Below are positions 33,531 to 43,274 of a stretch of DNA of 64,000 bases, one piece after another. The notes beneath the pieces were generated by a model that was not told the DNA's origin, ran no database searches, and saw nothing but the letters and a program-made list of their open reading frames with translations. Positions within the stretch are counted from its first letter, which is position 1; every line of letters begins with the position of its first letter. The DNA is from Symbiodinium natans. Taxonomy: Eukaryota; Sar; Dinophyceae; Suessiales; Symbiodiniaceae. The DNA lies in assembly GCA_905221605.1 (NCBI GenBank), contig CAJNDS010002595.1:221218-285217 (forward strand). Reading direction: 5' to 3'. The position numbers were made by a program, and so were the translations under genes.

Positions 33531-34641
33531 GAATTTCTATGACCCACCCCTGGGCCATTTCTTCCTCAATTAGGCGCTGGAGGAGGTCGGGCTGGGCCTC
33601 GGCGTTCTTCCAGTTGGTGTCAAACTCTTTGAGGCAAGTGTCCAGCGGGTGCTGGGCCTGTTGGGCGTCAACGGCAGGCCATTGGTTGCTGCTGACAATG
33701 GGCTCGAAGACACCCGTGGGCACCCCTTGAGCCAGGACGGAGGGCAAGTGCTTATCGATGTCCTGGGTTATGCGGGCCAAGTGCGATAGAAGGCCAAGGC
33801 GAAAGGGCTGGCCCTCTTCTATGGCAGAGGCTGATTGCGGCGGCATGTTCAGGGCGGCTGCCGCCATTTGCAGCAGCGAGCCTTGTTCCTCTTCGGAGAG
33901 GGGATGTTCGGGCTTGCTCTGGGCTATGTGTGCGGCAATGCGCTTGTATCGGTCATCTTGCATGCACCAGGCTTGCATTTTCTCAATGAGGGGTGCTAGG
34001 CAAGCTTGGGGCGTGGCCGTCATCGAGGAGTCGGCGGTGCTTTGAAGGCCCGCGCCGTCGCAGGCTGGTGCCCTTGGTCCGGGGCCAGCCATGTGCTGTG
34101 GCGTGGCCGGCTCGAGAGGCAAGGGGATCGCGGTCGTCGGGGCAGAAGTCGGCCACATGTGCTGGAAGGTCTGAAGCAGGCTGCAGGCGAGCGCGGCAGG
34201 GTATTCAGCTGTGCTGGAGCTGATGTACCTGCCCGAAGTGTCCCGCTTGTTGCGCAGGGATGGGTGCTCGAAAGTGTGGGCGCAGTTGTGCTGCACCTTT
34301 CGAATATGGGGGCTGTTGGAGGCGAAAGCCCAGGACTTGGACCACGTCACTCCAAAACCGCAGGCGGCAACTGAGGCTACGTGGGCAGCTGAGGCGCGCA
34401 AGAGTTGTTGGCATGAGGGCTCCAGCCAGGCCATGCTGGAAGGGGGGTTTTCAAGGACCCAAGTTCCCCCCGAGGATGCAACTGCTCGGCAGAGTTGATG
34501 GCAACGTTCATGTATGCGGCGGCTCTCTTCGGCTCGGCGTGCGAGCGCTGGGCTATTGGAAGGCAGGCCATTGAGGTGCTCGGGCGTGCGGCACGGAGGG
34601 GGGCCCCCGGTGCGAGCTTGAGCACTGAGTAGTCTCGGCAA
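33481..34641 (-). pseudogene. Element 2 pol: methyltransferase C half and linker
   Basis: The frame starts after a slip near 34,620 and contains WVLENPPSSMAW, the Glu-Asn-Pro motif VI of the methyltransferase-like domain. Then come a Cys/His-containing stretch and a long helical linker leading to the RT. The last residues (AQGWVIEIPGGEQEA) run into the RT frame after a second slip. It was originally part of one pol protein. Confidence 0.65.
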
Positions 34642-35041
34642 GGCGGGGCCGCCACTAGGAGGGCTATGCGTCCAGACCGGGCTAGCCGGAGCAGGCGATT
34701 GAAGAAGGCATCGGAGAGTATGTCGTGTGCTTCGTCAATGGCAATGTCTATGGGAGCCCAGTGTGGGATGCCCATTCGTGAGGCTGCTGCAGAGATTGGT
34801 GCGTGCTTGCCTGCAAAGAGGTCTACGAGCACCCTGGCGGGGGCATCCACCTCCGGCGGCTTGTCGACGCACGGCTCGCGTGCTGCCTGGGCTGTGTCCC
34901 GTCTCCAAACGAGATTGCGGAAAGTAGGGGGATTGTTCATTGCCCCGTGTGTGCGTGGCCTGGGCGCCACGTCCAGGGGCTGATCTCTGCGCGGTGCATC
35001 CGCGTGGGAAAAGGCCGTGAGGGGCCGTGTTTTCCCTGGCG
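34600..35041 (-). pseudogene. Element 2 pol: methyltransferase N half
   Basis: Contains VLVDLFAGKHAPISAAASRMG (motif I), a following helical region and LVAAPPCRDYSVLKLA (motif IV with the Pro-Cys pair). A frame slip near 34,620 leads to the ENPP motif in the next frame. Another slip near 35,041 connects back to the frame that follows Gag. Confidence 0.65.
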
Positions 35042-35334
35042 GGCTAGACCGTGATAGGCTTAGGGCAGGCTTGCTGGGGCTGTGGGGCTGTGGGCGTAGG
35101 CTGCGTTTCTGCTGCGCGTGGAGAGGGCGTAGGCGGGCCAACTTGGTCGTCTGGGCTGTGGGAAAAAACCGTGATGGGCTTATCCCTGTTGGCTGGCGGC
35201 TCGTCCTGCTTGGAGAAGGCTGGGGCGGGCTTGCCCGGCGAAAATCGAGGCTGTGGCGATGGGCCGGCGTGGCTGATGCCCAGGGGGGCAGGCTCGTCCG
35301 GAACTGTCCCTGAGCAGACAGAGTCCGGACTGTT

Positions 35335-36548
35335 TCAAGTGCGGGGCTTGCCGTGCTCGGAGGCCGGGTGCTTTTGCGCGCATCCGCGCACAGCGCAGAG
35401 GTGAGCGAACTTGCATTCTGGCAGTTTGCATTGGCCGGTTTGGAAACGGCGGCAGATGGGCTGGCCTTTGTGCACGCCGACCCAATTGGCTGGCAAATTG
35501 GTGATTTTGCCTTGTCCCTTACCGCGGCCCTTTTTTGGCAGGCGTTCTGAGGAGCGGTCGGGCTTAGGCGGCGGAGGCGGGCTCTGGGGGGCGGTGGGGC
35601 TGTCGCCGGTGCGACCTGAGCCCTTGGGCGGGCCTTTCTCTGAGAGGGCCCTGGGCCTGAGTTGGAGCAGGCTGGAGACGTCATTGCGAATGGCCGTGAG
35701 CTCGTGCAGGGCATCGTCCAGGGACCAGGACTGGGCTACTAGGTCCGAGATGGCTGCCCAGATCTTGCGATCTGCCGCAATAAGCTCCCCAGTGGTGGGC
35801 GTGCGTAGGCCTAGCTGGGCGTCCGGCTGCTGTAGGGTGCTGCCCCGCAGAGGGCCCACGCGTTGCGGAACACTGTTTGGATGCGTTCCAACCAGGCGGC
35901 TGCGAGGCGCATGTGCTCGACGGGCACCTCGGGCGTTTCGTCGAAGAAGGCGGAGGCGATAATCTGGGCCTCTGTGCGGATGGGCTTGGCAGATTTGGCC
36001 TCCATGTGCTCCTGGTATTGCTTGGCGGAAAGGCGGAATTGCCAGGGAATTTATGGCAGCTTTTCCCCTGGTTTGAGGCTGTGGTGCACTAGGCTGAGTA
36101 GGCGGATACTGGGCATGGAGTCTTGGTCGAGCAGTTCTCCAGGATAATTGGCTTTGAATTTGTCGATCATGTCCTGGACTGCTTCTTGTGTGAGGCGAGG
36201 GGGCAGGTGTTCCATCCACTGGGATGGTTGAGAAGGCAGTGCAGAGGCGGAGGCTTGGGCTCCGGGCGAGGCCGTGCCGGCATCGGGGGCCTGGGTCTTC
36301 TTGTGGCATTGGTCCAAGGCTTTGCGCAGGCGGGCAATTTCGACCGAGGACTCGAGGTCCCCGGTCGTCAGGCCTTGGGCTGTCGACTCGGGCAAGGCAT
36401 TGATGAAAATCGATAGGCGGTCGACGCTGGGGAATGCCCAGGCAAAATCGGATATGCTCTGATAGCCCTGATCTGACAAGGCTGTGCAAAGGAGGTCATG
36501 AACTCGGCATTCCTTAAGGAGGTCGTTGAAGGCCGTTGGGCAATCCAT
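35335..36548 (-). pseudogene. Element 2 Gag-like protein with CCCH finger (broken)
   Basis: Starts MDCPTAFNDLLKECRVHDLL at 36548 and stays in one frame to an in-frame TAA at 36051, then IPWQFRLSAKQYQEHM in the same frame. A slip near 35,830 leads to ELIAADRKIWAAISDLV and a Lys/Gly-rich region. The protein ends in CRRFQTGQCKLPECKFAHLC, a CCCH finger, then HPASEHGKPRT and TGA at 35335. The finger and the closing PxSEH match the Gag of element 1 in arrangement. After the TGA the same frame stays open for about 97 codons. Confidence 0.65.
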
Positions 36549-36732
36549 GGCTGGGCGCGATGAGGGCGGAGAGGGGAGTGAGGATCGCGTTCGAGTTGAA
36601 GATGGCTGCGGCAGGCACCTCGGCAGGCAGGGGGTGCGGGCAGGGCGGGGTCAGAGGTGGCGGCGCTAAATTATAGGCAACCCCAGCGGCAGAAAACAGA
36701 GGCAGTCGTCTTTTCCTGCGTGTGGGCCATGT
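36549..36732. other. Spacer between recombinase and Gag of element 2
   Basis: Short non-coding gap between the recombinase stop and the Gag start. Confidence 0.5.
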
Positions 36733-39116
36733 TCAGCTAGGAGGGCCGGCTAGGCAGTCCAGTGCTAGGCGGCAGGCTTTGTGATGGCACATGCGGTCTG
36801 GAGCGGGCCCTGTAAGCTCCATTCCGGCTGGGCCGATCAGTATCCCGCAGGCTGTGCGCCATTGGGTGTCAGAGGCAATGTGTGCCAGATGCACGGCTCC
36901 CCACGGGCCATTTGCAAGGATGATGCTGTTGATATCGGAGGCTGTGCCAGTCTTACGTGGCGGAGGGGCCTCCGTGGGGCTGGTGTCCTCGTCCGAGGAG
37001 TTCTGAGAGGTGTCTGAGTAAAGGCTGGAGTCGTCGGAGGCGTCGTTTGTGCCGGCTGCTTGGCTGCTTGCCTGCATGAAACGAATGTCCCTGCGGAAAA
37101 GGAAACGGCGCAGGCGGGGCTCCAGATGGGCGAGGGTTAGGCTGCTCGGGGCAGCGTGTCTAGGCACCGAGAAAGGCGGTTCGGTGGTGGGGGCTTGGCC
37201 CCCACGGGCGATTGGGCGCGAGGGGCGCCAACCGTCTGCCACCTTCTGGGACACGGTCGTTTGCAACCATAGGCTATCGACCGTGTCGTCTCTGCCGTAA
37301 AGCTCGGCACTACTTTTGCGATGGCCGGCGGTGCGGCGAGCGTCTTCGGGCAGGCGTTGTTGTTTGGCGGCGCTGAGGAGGCCGACTTTGAGGCTGTGGA
37401 TTGTGAAGGCGCTGCCCTCGTCACTGCATGCAGTGTTAGGGGCCTTAGGGCTGGTAAGTTGCATGCAGGCGCGCAAGGCAGGCAGGGCCTGTGAGTAGGA
37501 CATAGGCGACCGAAAGGCGAAGTCTGTTGTGGCTTTGGAGGCCCAATTGGGCAGGACAGGAAGCAGGAAATCCGGCTCGAGTTCCGAGTTCCAGAAAGCC
37601 TCCGTGGCCAGCCAGCATCTGTGTAGGCATAGGAGGTAGTTTAGGCACCATGAGCTTGCTGTGCAGCGACCTGACAGGCCTGTCAGGGTCACAGCGAAAG
37701 GCTGTCCTGTGCGCGATGTCTTGGTGGACCAGCAGATCCCGCGAAGGGACTGGGCTGTGAGGCTGAGGCTGGAGAGGCGGACTCGCTGCAAGTCGCCGAA
37801 GCGCAGGCAGGCATGGTATGCCAGGAGGAAGGCTCCAAGAAGTAGAACCAGCTGTGTGCCGGAGGCTGGGCTGCAAACAATCTCTTCCCAGGCGACGACA
37901 CAGGCCATGGGCAGGCAGGGCTTCTTTGCGATCTCTGGGCGGGCAATCCCAGGCAAAGGCTTGAATGATGGCGTTCGAGACCATGCTGAGGAGGGCTTCC
38001 ATCTGTGCCGTCCGGGCGAGCCAGGAGAGAGCGCGCAGCATGGTCTTGGGTGAGACGCGGCAGACGTCACGATCTTGTGCTCTTGATTCGAGAGCGGCAT
38101 CGAGAAAGTCGGCTAGGCGGGCAAGAGTCAGCGTGTCTAGGCTGATGTCCTGGGCTTGCAGGAAGGCAACAAACTGAGTGCATGCCGAGAGGTAGGCTTC
38201 CAGCCTGGAAGGTGCGTACTTGGCAATTGCCCGCAGTCGATGTTTGTCGGGCGTGAGGGAGAGGGACGTCTCTTCCCAAAGCTGGCTGAAGCTGCCTATG
38301 AAGGCGAGCAATTGGAGCCATGCGCGACCGCATGCTGTTCGGCGCTCGTCATCTTGGAGGCGTCTGGTGACGAGGCTGGGCCGAGCAGGCAGTCTCTGTT
38401 GTGTGGATGGCGGCCGAGAGGCTGCTGCCTTGCTGAAAGCGTTGCTGGGCACCGCCTCTGTCGAGGTCTGGAGTGGCGGGGTCTGATGCAGAGGAGCGGG
38501 CTTATTAAGGGAGGTGCTTACAGGCGGGGGTCGGGGAGTCGGGGCCGGCTTAGGCTGTGCAGTCGGGAGGGCCATGTGAAAGCGCTTGCAGTATGCAGGC
38601 GGAGGCAATCCTCCCGTAGGCGGGCAGGGGGCCCCATGGGCGGGCCCCGAGCGTGGCGGCAACTCCTCCCTGGCAGGCCATGCGTTCCGCGGTCGGAGCA
38701 GCTGGGATATGTGATAGGGCGCTTGCACAGGCATGCGTGCGCGAGCTTTGGGCGGCCTTAGCGGCGAAGAGAAATGAGTTGAGCTGACAGATTCGCCGGG
38801 GTGGCTAGCTGGCGTGAAGGAGAGCCCTGCAGGCGGTAGGCTGATCAAGTCCCAGGAGCCAGAGTGCGGCGACGACTCCGGGAGGCCTGGGCATGGCGGA
38901 TCTGGGGCTGTGGGCACATTCTTCGGATGTGCGGTCCTCTATGATGGACAGAGCGTCATCTTCCAGGTAGGCGGCCCCTAGTTCCGCATCCGACTCAATG
39001 CTGAGCCGGTGGTGCGGCGAGAGCAGGCTGGTCTCCGAGCTGGGCCCGAGTCTGGCTCGCTTGTTGTCCGGAGTTGGGCTCCAGGAGGCACGGGGCTTGA
39101 ACAAGGCATGTGACAT
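36733..39116 (-). pseudogene. Element 2 tyrosine recombinase (two frameshifts)
   Basis: A likely start is MSHALFKPRASWSPTPDNKR at 39116. Frames change near 38,900 and near 37,935. The N-terminal part is Pro-rich. The SAM-like DNA-binding domain follows (TPDKHRLRAIAKYAPSRLEA, LARLADFLDAAL). In the catalytic domain I see HACLRFGDLQRVR (box I Arg), IHSLKVGLLSAAKQQ (His-x-x-Lys), AGHRKSS (His) and AELYGRD (Tyr nucleophile). A Ser/Asp-rich linker leads to a small C-terminal Cys/His patch (TACGILIGPAG ... MCHHKACRLA), as in element 1. Such enzymes integrate circular cDNA without target duplication. Confidence 0.75.
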
Positions 39117-39497
39117 GTTGGGGCGCAGGAAGTCGACAGGCTCTCAAGAACGGCTGCGGCAGGCAACGAGACGGATCTTCCAGGACGCATGTCGGGGCTG
39201 CATGTGTGCAAACATGGACACAAGACAACAAACAAGCATGCAAGCTGGGCACCCCCTTTTCCTTTATCTCGTTCGCGTCGAGGATGTCGAAGATGAGCTG
39301 CACCTGGTCAGGGCGAAAGGAGGGGGCAGCATGGGGAGCATGTCTGTATCCCTGGCGGCAGAGGCTTTTTTGACACATGTGCGATCTGGGCAGTGTGGGC
39401 AAGAAACTTGTCTTGAGCAGGCAAGGCCCTGAAGTTGGGCAGAGATCTTCCTAGGCGTGCCAAACCACATGTGGGCGGGGCAGGCCAGTGAGCGCCC

Positions 39498-40400
39498 TTA
39501 GGGCCTGGCGAAGTGTCCCCAGGGGGACTCCCTGTGCCGGTCGAATTCGTGGCAGCGGCTGCATTGGTGGCGATCGTGCCTATCGGCGTCAGGATCATCC
39601 ACGTTTTGGGCACACACGAGGCCCCATGGGCAGAAGGGCTGAGTGCTGCAGGGCCGGGCACATCGTAGGCGTCTGTTGTGGTCCATGTAGAGGAGTCGTG
39701 TGTCCTCCTGGGCAATCCGGAAAGTGTCCGGTAGGCAAATGCTGGGCACAATGGTGCAACCGCGATACCTCCTGTCGGGCGGTTCGGGGATGCAGAGGCG
39801 TGGGCAGGGAGGCAGTCTGTCTGCTGCCGGCAGCGGGGCAAAGGAAGAGGTCCTGTGGGCAGGGTCTCGAAAGGCGGACCTGCGGGGCTCGTGTGCGTCT
39901 CCTTTGTCGGAGAGTAGGCCGAGCAGGTCTGTATCTGCGTCAGTCCTGCCATCGTCGGCTGCTCGGTTGCCGGGCGCCGGGCCGTCGGCGGGCTCCGATA
40001 GGCTGGGCGGGTTGTCAAAAGGATATGGGCCCGAGAAGACGGAAAAGGACTCCGAGTCCATCATGAACTTTGATCCGATGATCCCCTGGGCGGCTTGGGA
40101 CTTGATGAGCTCGTAGTCCAGGCTGTGGATCATGATGGAGTTGTTGTCGTCTCTGACGATGCACTCCCGTCCATCTTCAAAGCACGACATGGGCAAGGGC
40201 CCGTGTTGGTACCTGGGCTGAGTAGGCGGGCCACAGGCATCGGAGGCGTCTGCTGCTAGAGGCGGAGGAGATGAGTCATCTCTGGGCGATGGGGCCTCGT
40301 AAGTGAACCAGAAGGTCGACCAGTCCACCTCCTTGGCACCTCTAGGCGGCTGACCTAGGCCGTAGAAGTGATACCATGTGCGTCCATCATATCGCTTCAT
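39498..40400 (-). CDS. Element 2 accessory ORF with Cys/His-rich end
   Basis: A 300-codon frame starting MKRYDGRTWYHFYGLG. The ATG overlaps the stop of the preceding ORF in an ATGA tetranucleotide at 40397-40400. The middle is acidic and Pro-rich. The C-terminal 60 residues are Cys/His-rich (RCARPCSTQPFCPWGLVC ... QCSRCHEFDRH), suggesting zinc binding. I recognise no family. Its position ahead of the recombinase makes it part of element 2. Confidence 0.5.
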   Translation of the reverse strand: MKRYDGRTWYHFYGLGQPPRGAKEVDWSTFWFTYEAPSPRDDSSPPPLAADASDACGPPTQPRYQHGPLPMSCFEDGRECIVRDDNNSIMIHSLDYELIKSQAAQGIIGSKFMMDSESFSVFSGPYPFDNPPSLSEPADGPAPGNRAADDGRTDADTDLLGLLSDKGDAHEPRRSAFRDPAHRTSSFAPLPAADRLPPCPRLCIPEPPDRRYRGCTIVPSICLPDTFRIAQEDTRLLYMDHNRRLRCARPCSTQPFCPWGLVCAQNVDDPDADRHDRHQCSRCHEFDRHRESPWGHFARP

Positions 40401-41332
40401 GGGCAGGTGGTATGCTCAGTAGGCGCCACTGCATCCTCGGACTCCTCCAGATCCGGGTCAGGCAGTGTGCTAGGCCCTGCAAAGAAGGCAGCGACCGCGT
40501 CGGTGGCTTCCTCGGCAAGATCAGCCCAAGCCTTTCTTTCCAAGGCTGTGGCGTCGGCAGGAATCTTGCCACCAGGCGCCCTCGGCAGTGGAGGCAGGTC
40601 GGGGCCCGTGGCAGGCGTTTCAGGCTTGGAGTGCGCGATGTGCTCGAGCAGCTCAGTAGGCACGAGAACTCGGTCTCGGTTGAAGTGCAGTGTAGGCAGT
40701 GCGCGGCCCTCGGCAAAGGCTTTGCGGACGTGGTTAGCCGTCCATAGGCAGGACGTGGCTTGATCAATGAAGCTCCAGTCACGGCGCTGGGCGTCTGGGT
40801 TGCTCCCTTGTGCAGGGGCAGGCGGGCACTGCTGAGCCGAGGCAAGCAGCGCTTCCCGTCGCGCCTGGGCGGCGGCTTTGCAGTCTGCAAGCTCTTGGGC
40901 TTGTTGGGGCGTCAGCAAGGCAGGGGCCGACTGGGCAGGCTGCACGGCGGGACCGGAGTCCGCGGTGCTGGAGGCTTGGGCAGGCTCCGCGGGGCAGGAG
41001 GCCGAGGTAGTGGGCGGCTCGGCAGGCTTGGGCTGACCAGTGGGCACGGTCTGCCCGGCAATGGATCCAGCGCGGGTCACGTAACCCCATGAGGCATGCA
41101 GAAGAGACTCATGACAGCAAAAAAGCGTGTGCAGTGCGCAATCGTGAGGCGGGCCTTGACCGGGCGTCGCTGGGCTCGGGCTACAGGGCGTACGGAAACG
41201 ATGAGGTCCTGGTAGAAGTGCTCGACCAAATACCTTGACCGGGCGTCGCTGGGCTCGGGCTACAGGGCGTACGGAAACGATGAGGTCCTGGTAGAAGTGC
41301 TCGACCAAATACCTGGCAGGGAGGGGGGTCAA
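40397..41332 (-). CDS. Element 2 accessory ORF, Ala/Pro-rich
   Basis: A 311-codon frame. The first part is read through a 79-bp tandem duplication (41,154-41,311), so the true start is probably downstream of it. The central region is Ala/Gln-rich and helical (LLTPQQAQELADCKAAAQ), followed by a more folded stretch (RDWSFIDQATSCLWTANHVR) and an acidic tail. Function unknown. It ends overlapping the next ORF by four bases. Confidence 0.45.
   Translation of the reverse strand: MTPLPARYLVEHFYQDLIVSVRPVARAQRRPVKVFGRALLPGPHRFRTPCSPSPATPGQGPPHDCALHTLFCCHESLLHASWGYVTRAGSIAGQTVPTGQPKPAEPPTTSASCPAEPAQASSTADSGPAVQPAQSAPALLTPQQAQELADCKAAAQARREALLASAQQCPPAPAQGSNPDAQRRDWSFIDQATSCLWTANHVRKAFAEGRALPTLHFNRDRVLVPTELLEHIAHSKPETPATGPDLPPLPRAPGGKIPADATALERKAWADLAEEATDAVAAFFAGPSTLPDPDLEESEDAVAPTEHTTCP
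41154..41311. repeat. 79-bp tandem duplication in element 2
   Basis: Two adjacent copies beginning ccttgaccgggcgtcgctgg. They are identical by eye. Confidence 0.85.
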
Positions 41333-41421
41333 GGAGGGTCTTAGAACAGAACCCTATAGTCACATGTGCTTGGCGGGGCCCCACTTGGGCTCGGGGCGGC
41401 ATGGGCCATGCAGCAGGCGTG

Positions 41422-42063
41422 TCAGGCTAGAAATCCGAGGCGGATGTGCTGGAGCCGTCTTCGGGCTCGGAAGAGGCGTGGCTGGGCGGCATGGGCAGCC
41501 CCGAGAGGTACCACCTGCAGTCGGAGGCGGTCCACCAGTCGATGGCGTGCATGGAGTGTCTGGAGGCTGGCGATAGGCAGGCCCATATGCTGGACAAAAT
41601 GTGGCTCAACGAAACCAGAAAAGCGCCAACGGACCTGCAGAGGCAGAAGTGCGGCAATAGGCAGGCCGTGCAGAGCAAGGACATGGGCATGTGTGCGCTG
41701 CAAGGGCGTCATATGTAGAGAACACTGCCGGCGGCATTGTGTGTTCTGGTACCGAGCACAAAAGGAGCGCATGGGCGGCGTGAAAACCATGTTGACCCCG
41801 TGGCGCGGCCCGGCAGGCAAGGGAGGCAGAATCTGGGCTGCATTGCTCAGCAGGTGCTGAGGTGGCGGGGCCTTAGGCTGAGGCTGGGGCACGATAGGCG
41901 GCGCGGCGGCGGGGGCCAAGCTGACCCGCGAGAGGGCATGGCTATGTGAGAATGCTTCATGGGCGGACGAGGCAGCTGGATCTGGGGCTGTATCGCTGCT
42001 GTCCTCCGTGCAGCTCCAAGGCTCGGAGTTCCATGGGCACTCGTCATAATCAGAGCCGGCCAT
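41422..42063 (-). CDS. Element 2 accessory ORF with Cys-rich motif (possibly frameshifted)
   Basis: A 213-codon frame from MAGSDYDECPWNSEPWSC. A Pro-rich stretch leads to FCARYQNTQCRRQCSLH, a CCCH-like spacing. After about 41,690 a different frame looks more protein-like (a frame ending SSEPEDGSSTSASDF), so a slip is likely. Function unknown. Confidence 0.4.
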   Translation of the reverse strand: MAGSDYDECPWNSEPWSCTEDSSDTAPDPAASSAHEAFSHSHALSRVSLAPAAAPPIVPQPQPKAPPPQHLLSNAAQILPPLPAGPRHGVNMVFTPPMRSFCARYQNTQCRRQCSLHMTPLQRTHAHVLALHGLPIAALLPLQVRWRFSGFVEPHFVQHMGLPIASLQTLHARHRLVDRLRLQVVPLGAAHAAQPRLFRARRRLQHIRLGFLA

Positions 42064-42168
42064 GGGCAGGCTGCTGGGCAGGGTGTAGGCGGTCGAGCGG
42101 GTGAACTTGAAGCCAAAAGGAGCTGTCGGAGCATGACCTGGGCGGGCATGTTGGTTAGGGCTTAAGGC

Positions 42169-43167
42169 TTAGGGGGGCAGGTTCCGTTCGAGGCGGTTAA
42201 TCCTCTCTTCTAGGCAAAGGATTTCACGGCGTATCCTGGCAAGGGGGTTGGCTTCAGACCACTGATCTGCCGGCACCTGGAAAGTTCTCAGGGTGGCGAG
42301 ATGTGCATTGTAGGGCAAGGCTGCCATACGTCTGGCGATGTTGAGCTGTGCAGGCAAGGGCTCCACCGTGGCGCTGAGGCGGAGAAATTCGGCCTGGGCC
42401 CGAATCTTGTAGGCCAGGAAATCCGAGGCCAGCAGGTCGAGGTCCTCGTTCAGGCGGGCATAGGCTACGTGGGCTTGGGTTAGGGCATTAAGGGCAGAGT
42501 TAAGCAGTGAATTGCACACCGCGAGGCTGTGTTTAAAGTGCTCGGCTTGGCCGCCGAGTAGGCGGGAGTGGATCTCTTGGGCTCGGAGCTGGTTGTGCTG
42601 GTAGGTCAGGAGGTCCTGCATGAGAGCGACATCCTGCAAGATTGAGGACAGCTGAGCGTCCGGGAAGGTCCGGCTATCCGGGCCAGGGGCTCTTGTGCCG
42701 TAAAGGAGCTCTGAAGGCGGCGCGTGAGCCGTAGGCAGGGCTGTCACAGAAGCTGCAGTAGGCAGGGCTGTCACAGAAGCTGCAGGGCACTGCGAGGATG
42801 TAGGCCTTGATGAAGTCGGGCATCCAGTGGGAGCAGGTGCTTCAGGAGGGCGTCTCGTGGGCGCAGTCGGCATGGAGCTCGGGCATCCCGTGTGAGCTTG
42901 TGCGGTCGAGGGGCCCTCAGGCTGCCACAAGGCGATGCGTCTTTGATGTAAGTTGAGCAGCTGTTGCCAGCTGCCACAGTAATCCTCGTCCGAGGCGTCT
43001 TGAGCTGTCCACATAGGCATGGGACTGTTCGAGGCCATGGGCGCGGGCGACTCTCGGGGCATGCCAGAGAGGAAAACACCGGGTTTACCGGGCCTGGAAC
43101 CTCTAGAAAGACAACTAGGGGCGTAGCGGCCTCGAAAAAGATGCTCACACGCTATGCATGGCCCCAA
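42169..43167 (-). CDS. Element 2 first ORF, helical protein of unknown function
   Basis: A 332-codon frame. It begins inside repeat A, so a downstream ATG (MPRESPAPMASNSPMPMW) may be the start. The first half is Pro/Ser/Thr-rich with two 27-bp tandem copies at about 42,731-42,785. The second half is a long helical, coiled-coil-like region (QDLLTYQHNQLRAQEIHSR) ending ILCLEERINRLERNLPP. This resembles structural or assembly proteins only in general shape. No family recognised. Confidence 0.45.
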   Translation of the reverse strand: MGPCIACEHLFRGRYAPSCLSRGSRPGKPGVFLSGMPRESPAPMASNSPMPMWTAQDASDEDYCGSWQQLLNLHQRRIALWQPEGPSTAQAHTGCPSSMPTAPTRRPPEAPAPTGCPTSSRPTSSQCPAASVTALPTAASVTALPTAHAPPSELLYGTRAPGPDSRTFPDAQLSSILQDVALMQDLLTYQHNQLRAQEIHSRLLGGQAEHFKHSLAVCNSLLNSALNALTQAHVAYARLNEDLDLLASDFLAYKIRAQAEFLRLSATVEPLPAQLNIARRMAALPYNAHLATLRTFQVPADQWSEANPLARIRREILCLEERINRLERNLPP

Positions 43168-43274
43168 CTCGGGTTAGGTCGGGGCCAGCTGAGCCAGAAG
43201 CCAGCTGGGCGTGGGCGAACATGGGTGGTCATGATTCGTGCGTGTCAAAACACCTGGGAAACAAAAACCCAGTG
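43133..43274 (-). repeat. Element 2 repeat A, 5' terminal copy
   Basis: 142 bp. The outer border at 43274/43275 is exact, because beyond it the element 1 recombinase frame resumes. Confidence 0.85.

Larger units (their letters stand above)
31212..43274 (-). mobile_element. Element 2: second tyrosine-recombinase retroelement, nested in element 1
   Basis: This 12,063-bp minus-strand element has its own split direct repeats: A at 43133-43274 and 31565-31706 (142 bp, one mismatch seen), and B at 31707-31844 and 31212-31374 (the terminal copy is 25 bp longer). It lies exactly inside the element 1 recombinase gene. Joining 31211 to 43275 restores CTTGTGGCTCCAGTTCGG in the correct frame, with no target duplication. 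The inner B-A junction (GAACG-C-ACTGGG on the minus strand) has the form expected for a joined circle. The coding order is several unknown ORFs, recombinase, Gag, methyltransferase-like, RT and RNase H. Several frameshifts suggest it is no longer active. Confidence 0.85.

Noticed and set aside
34377-35714. The 445-codon Pro/Ser/Arg-rich frame as one protein
   Set aside because: Only its 3' third (after about 35,041) carries methyltransferase motifs. The earlier part overlaps the Gag finger in another frame and looks like an antisense-free shadow caused by high GC.
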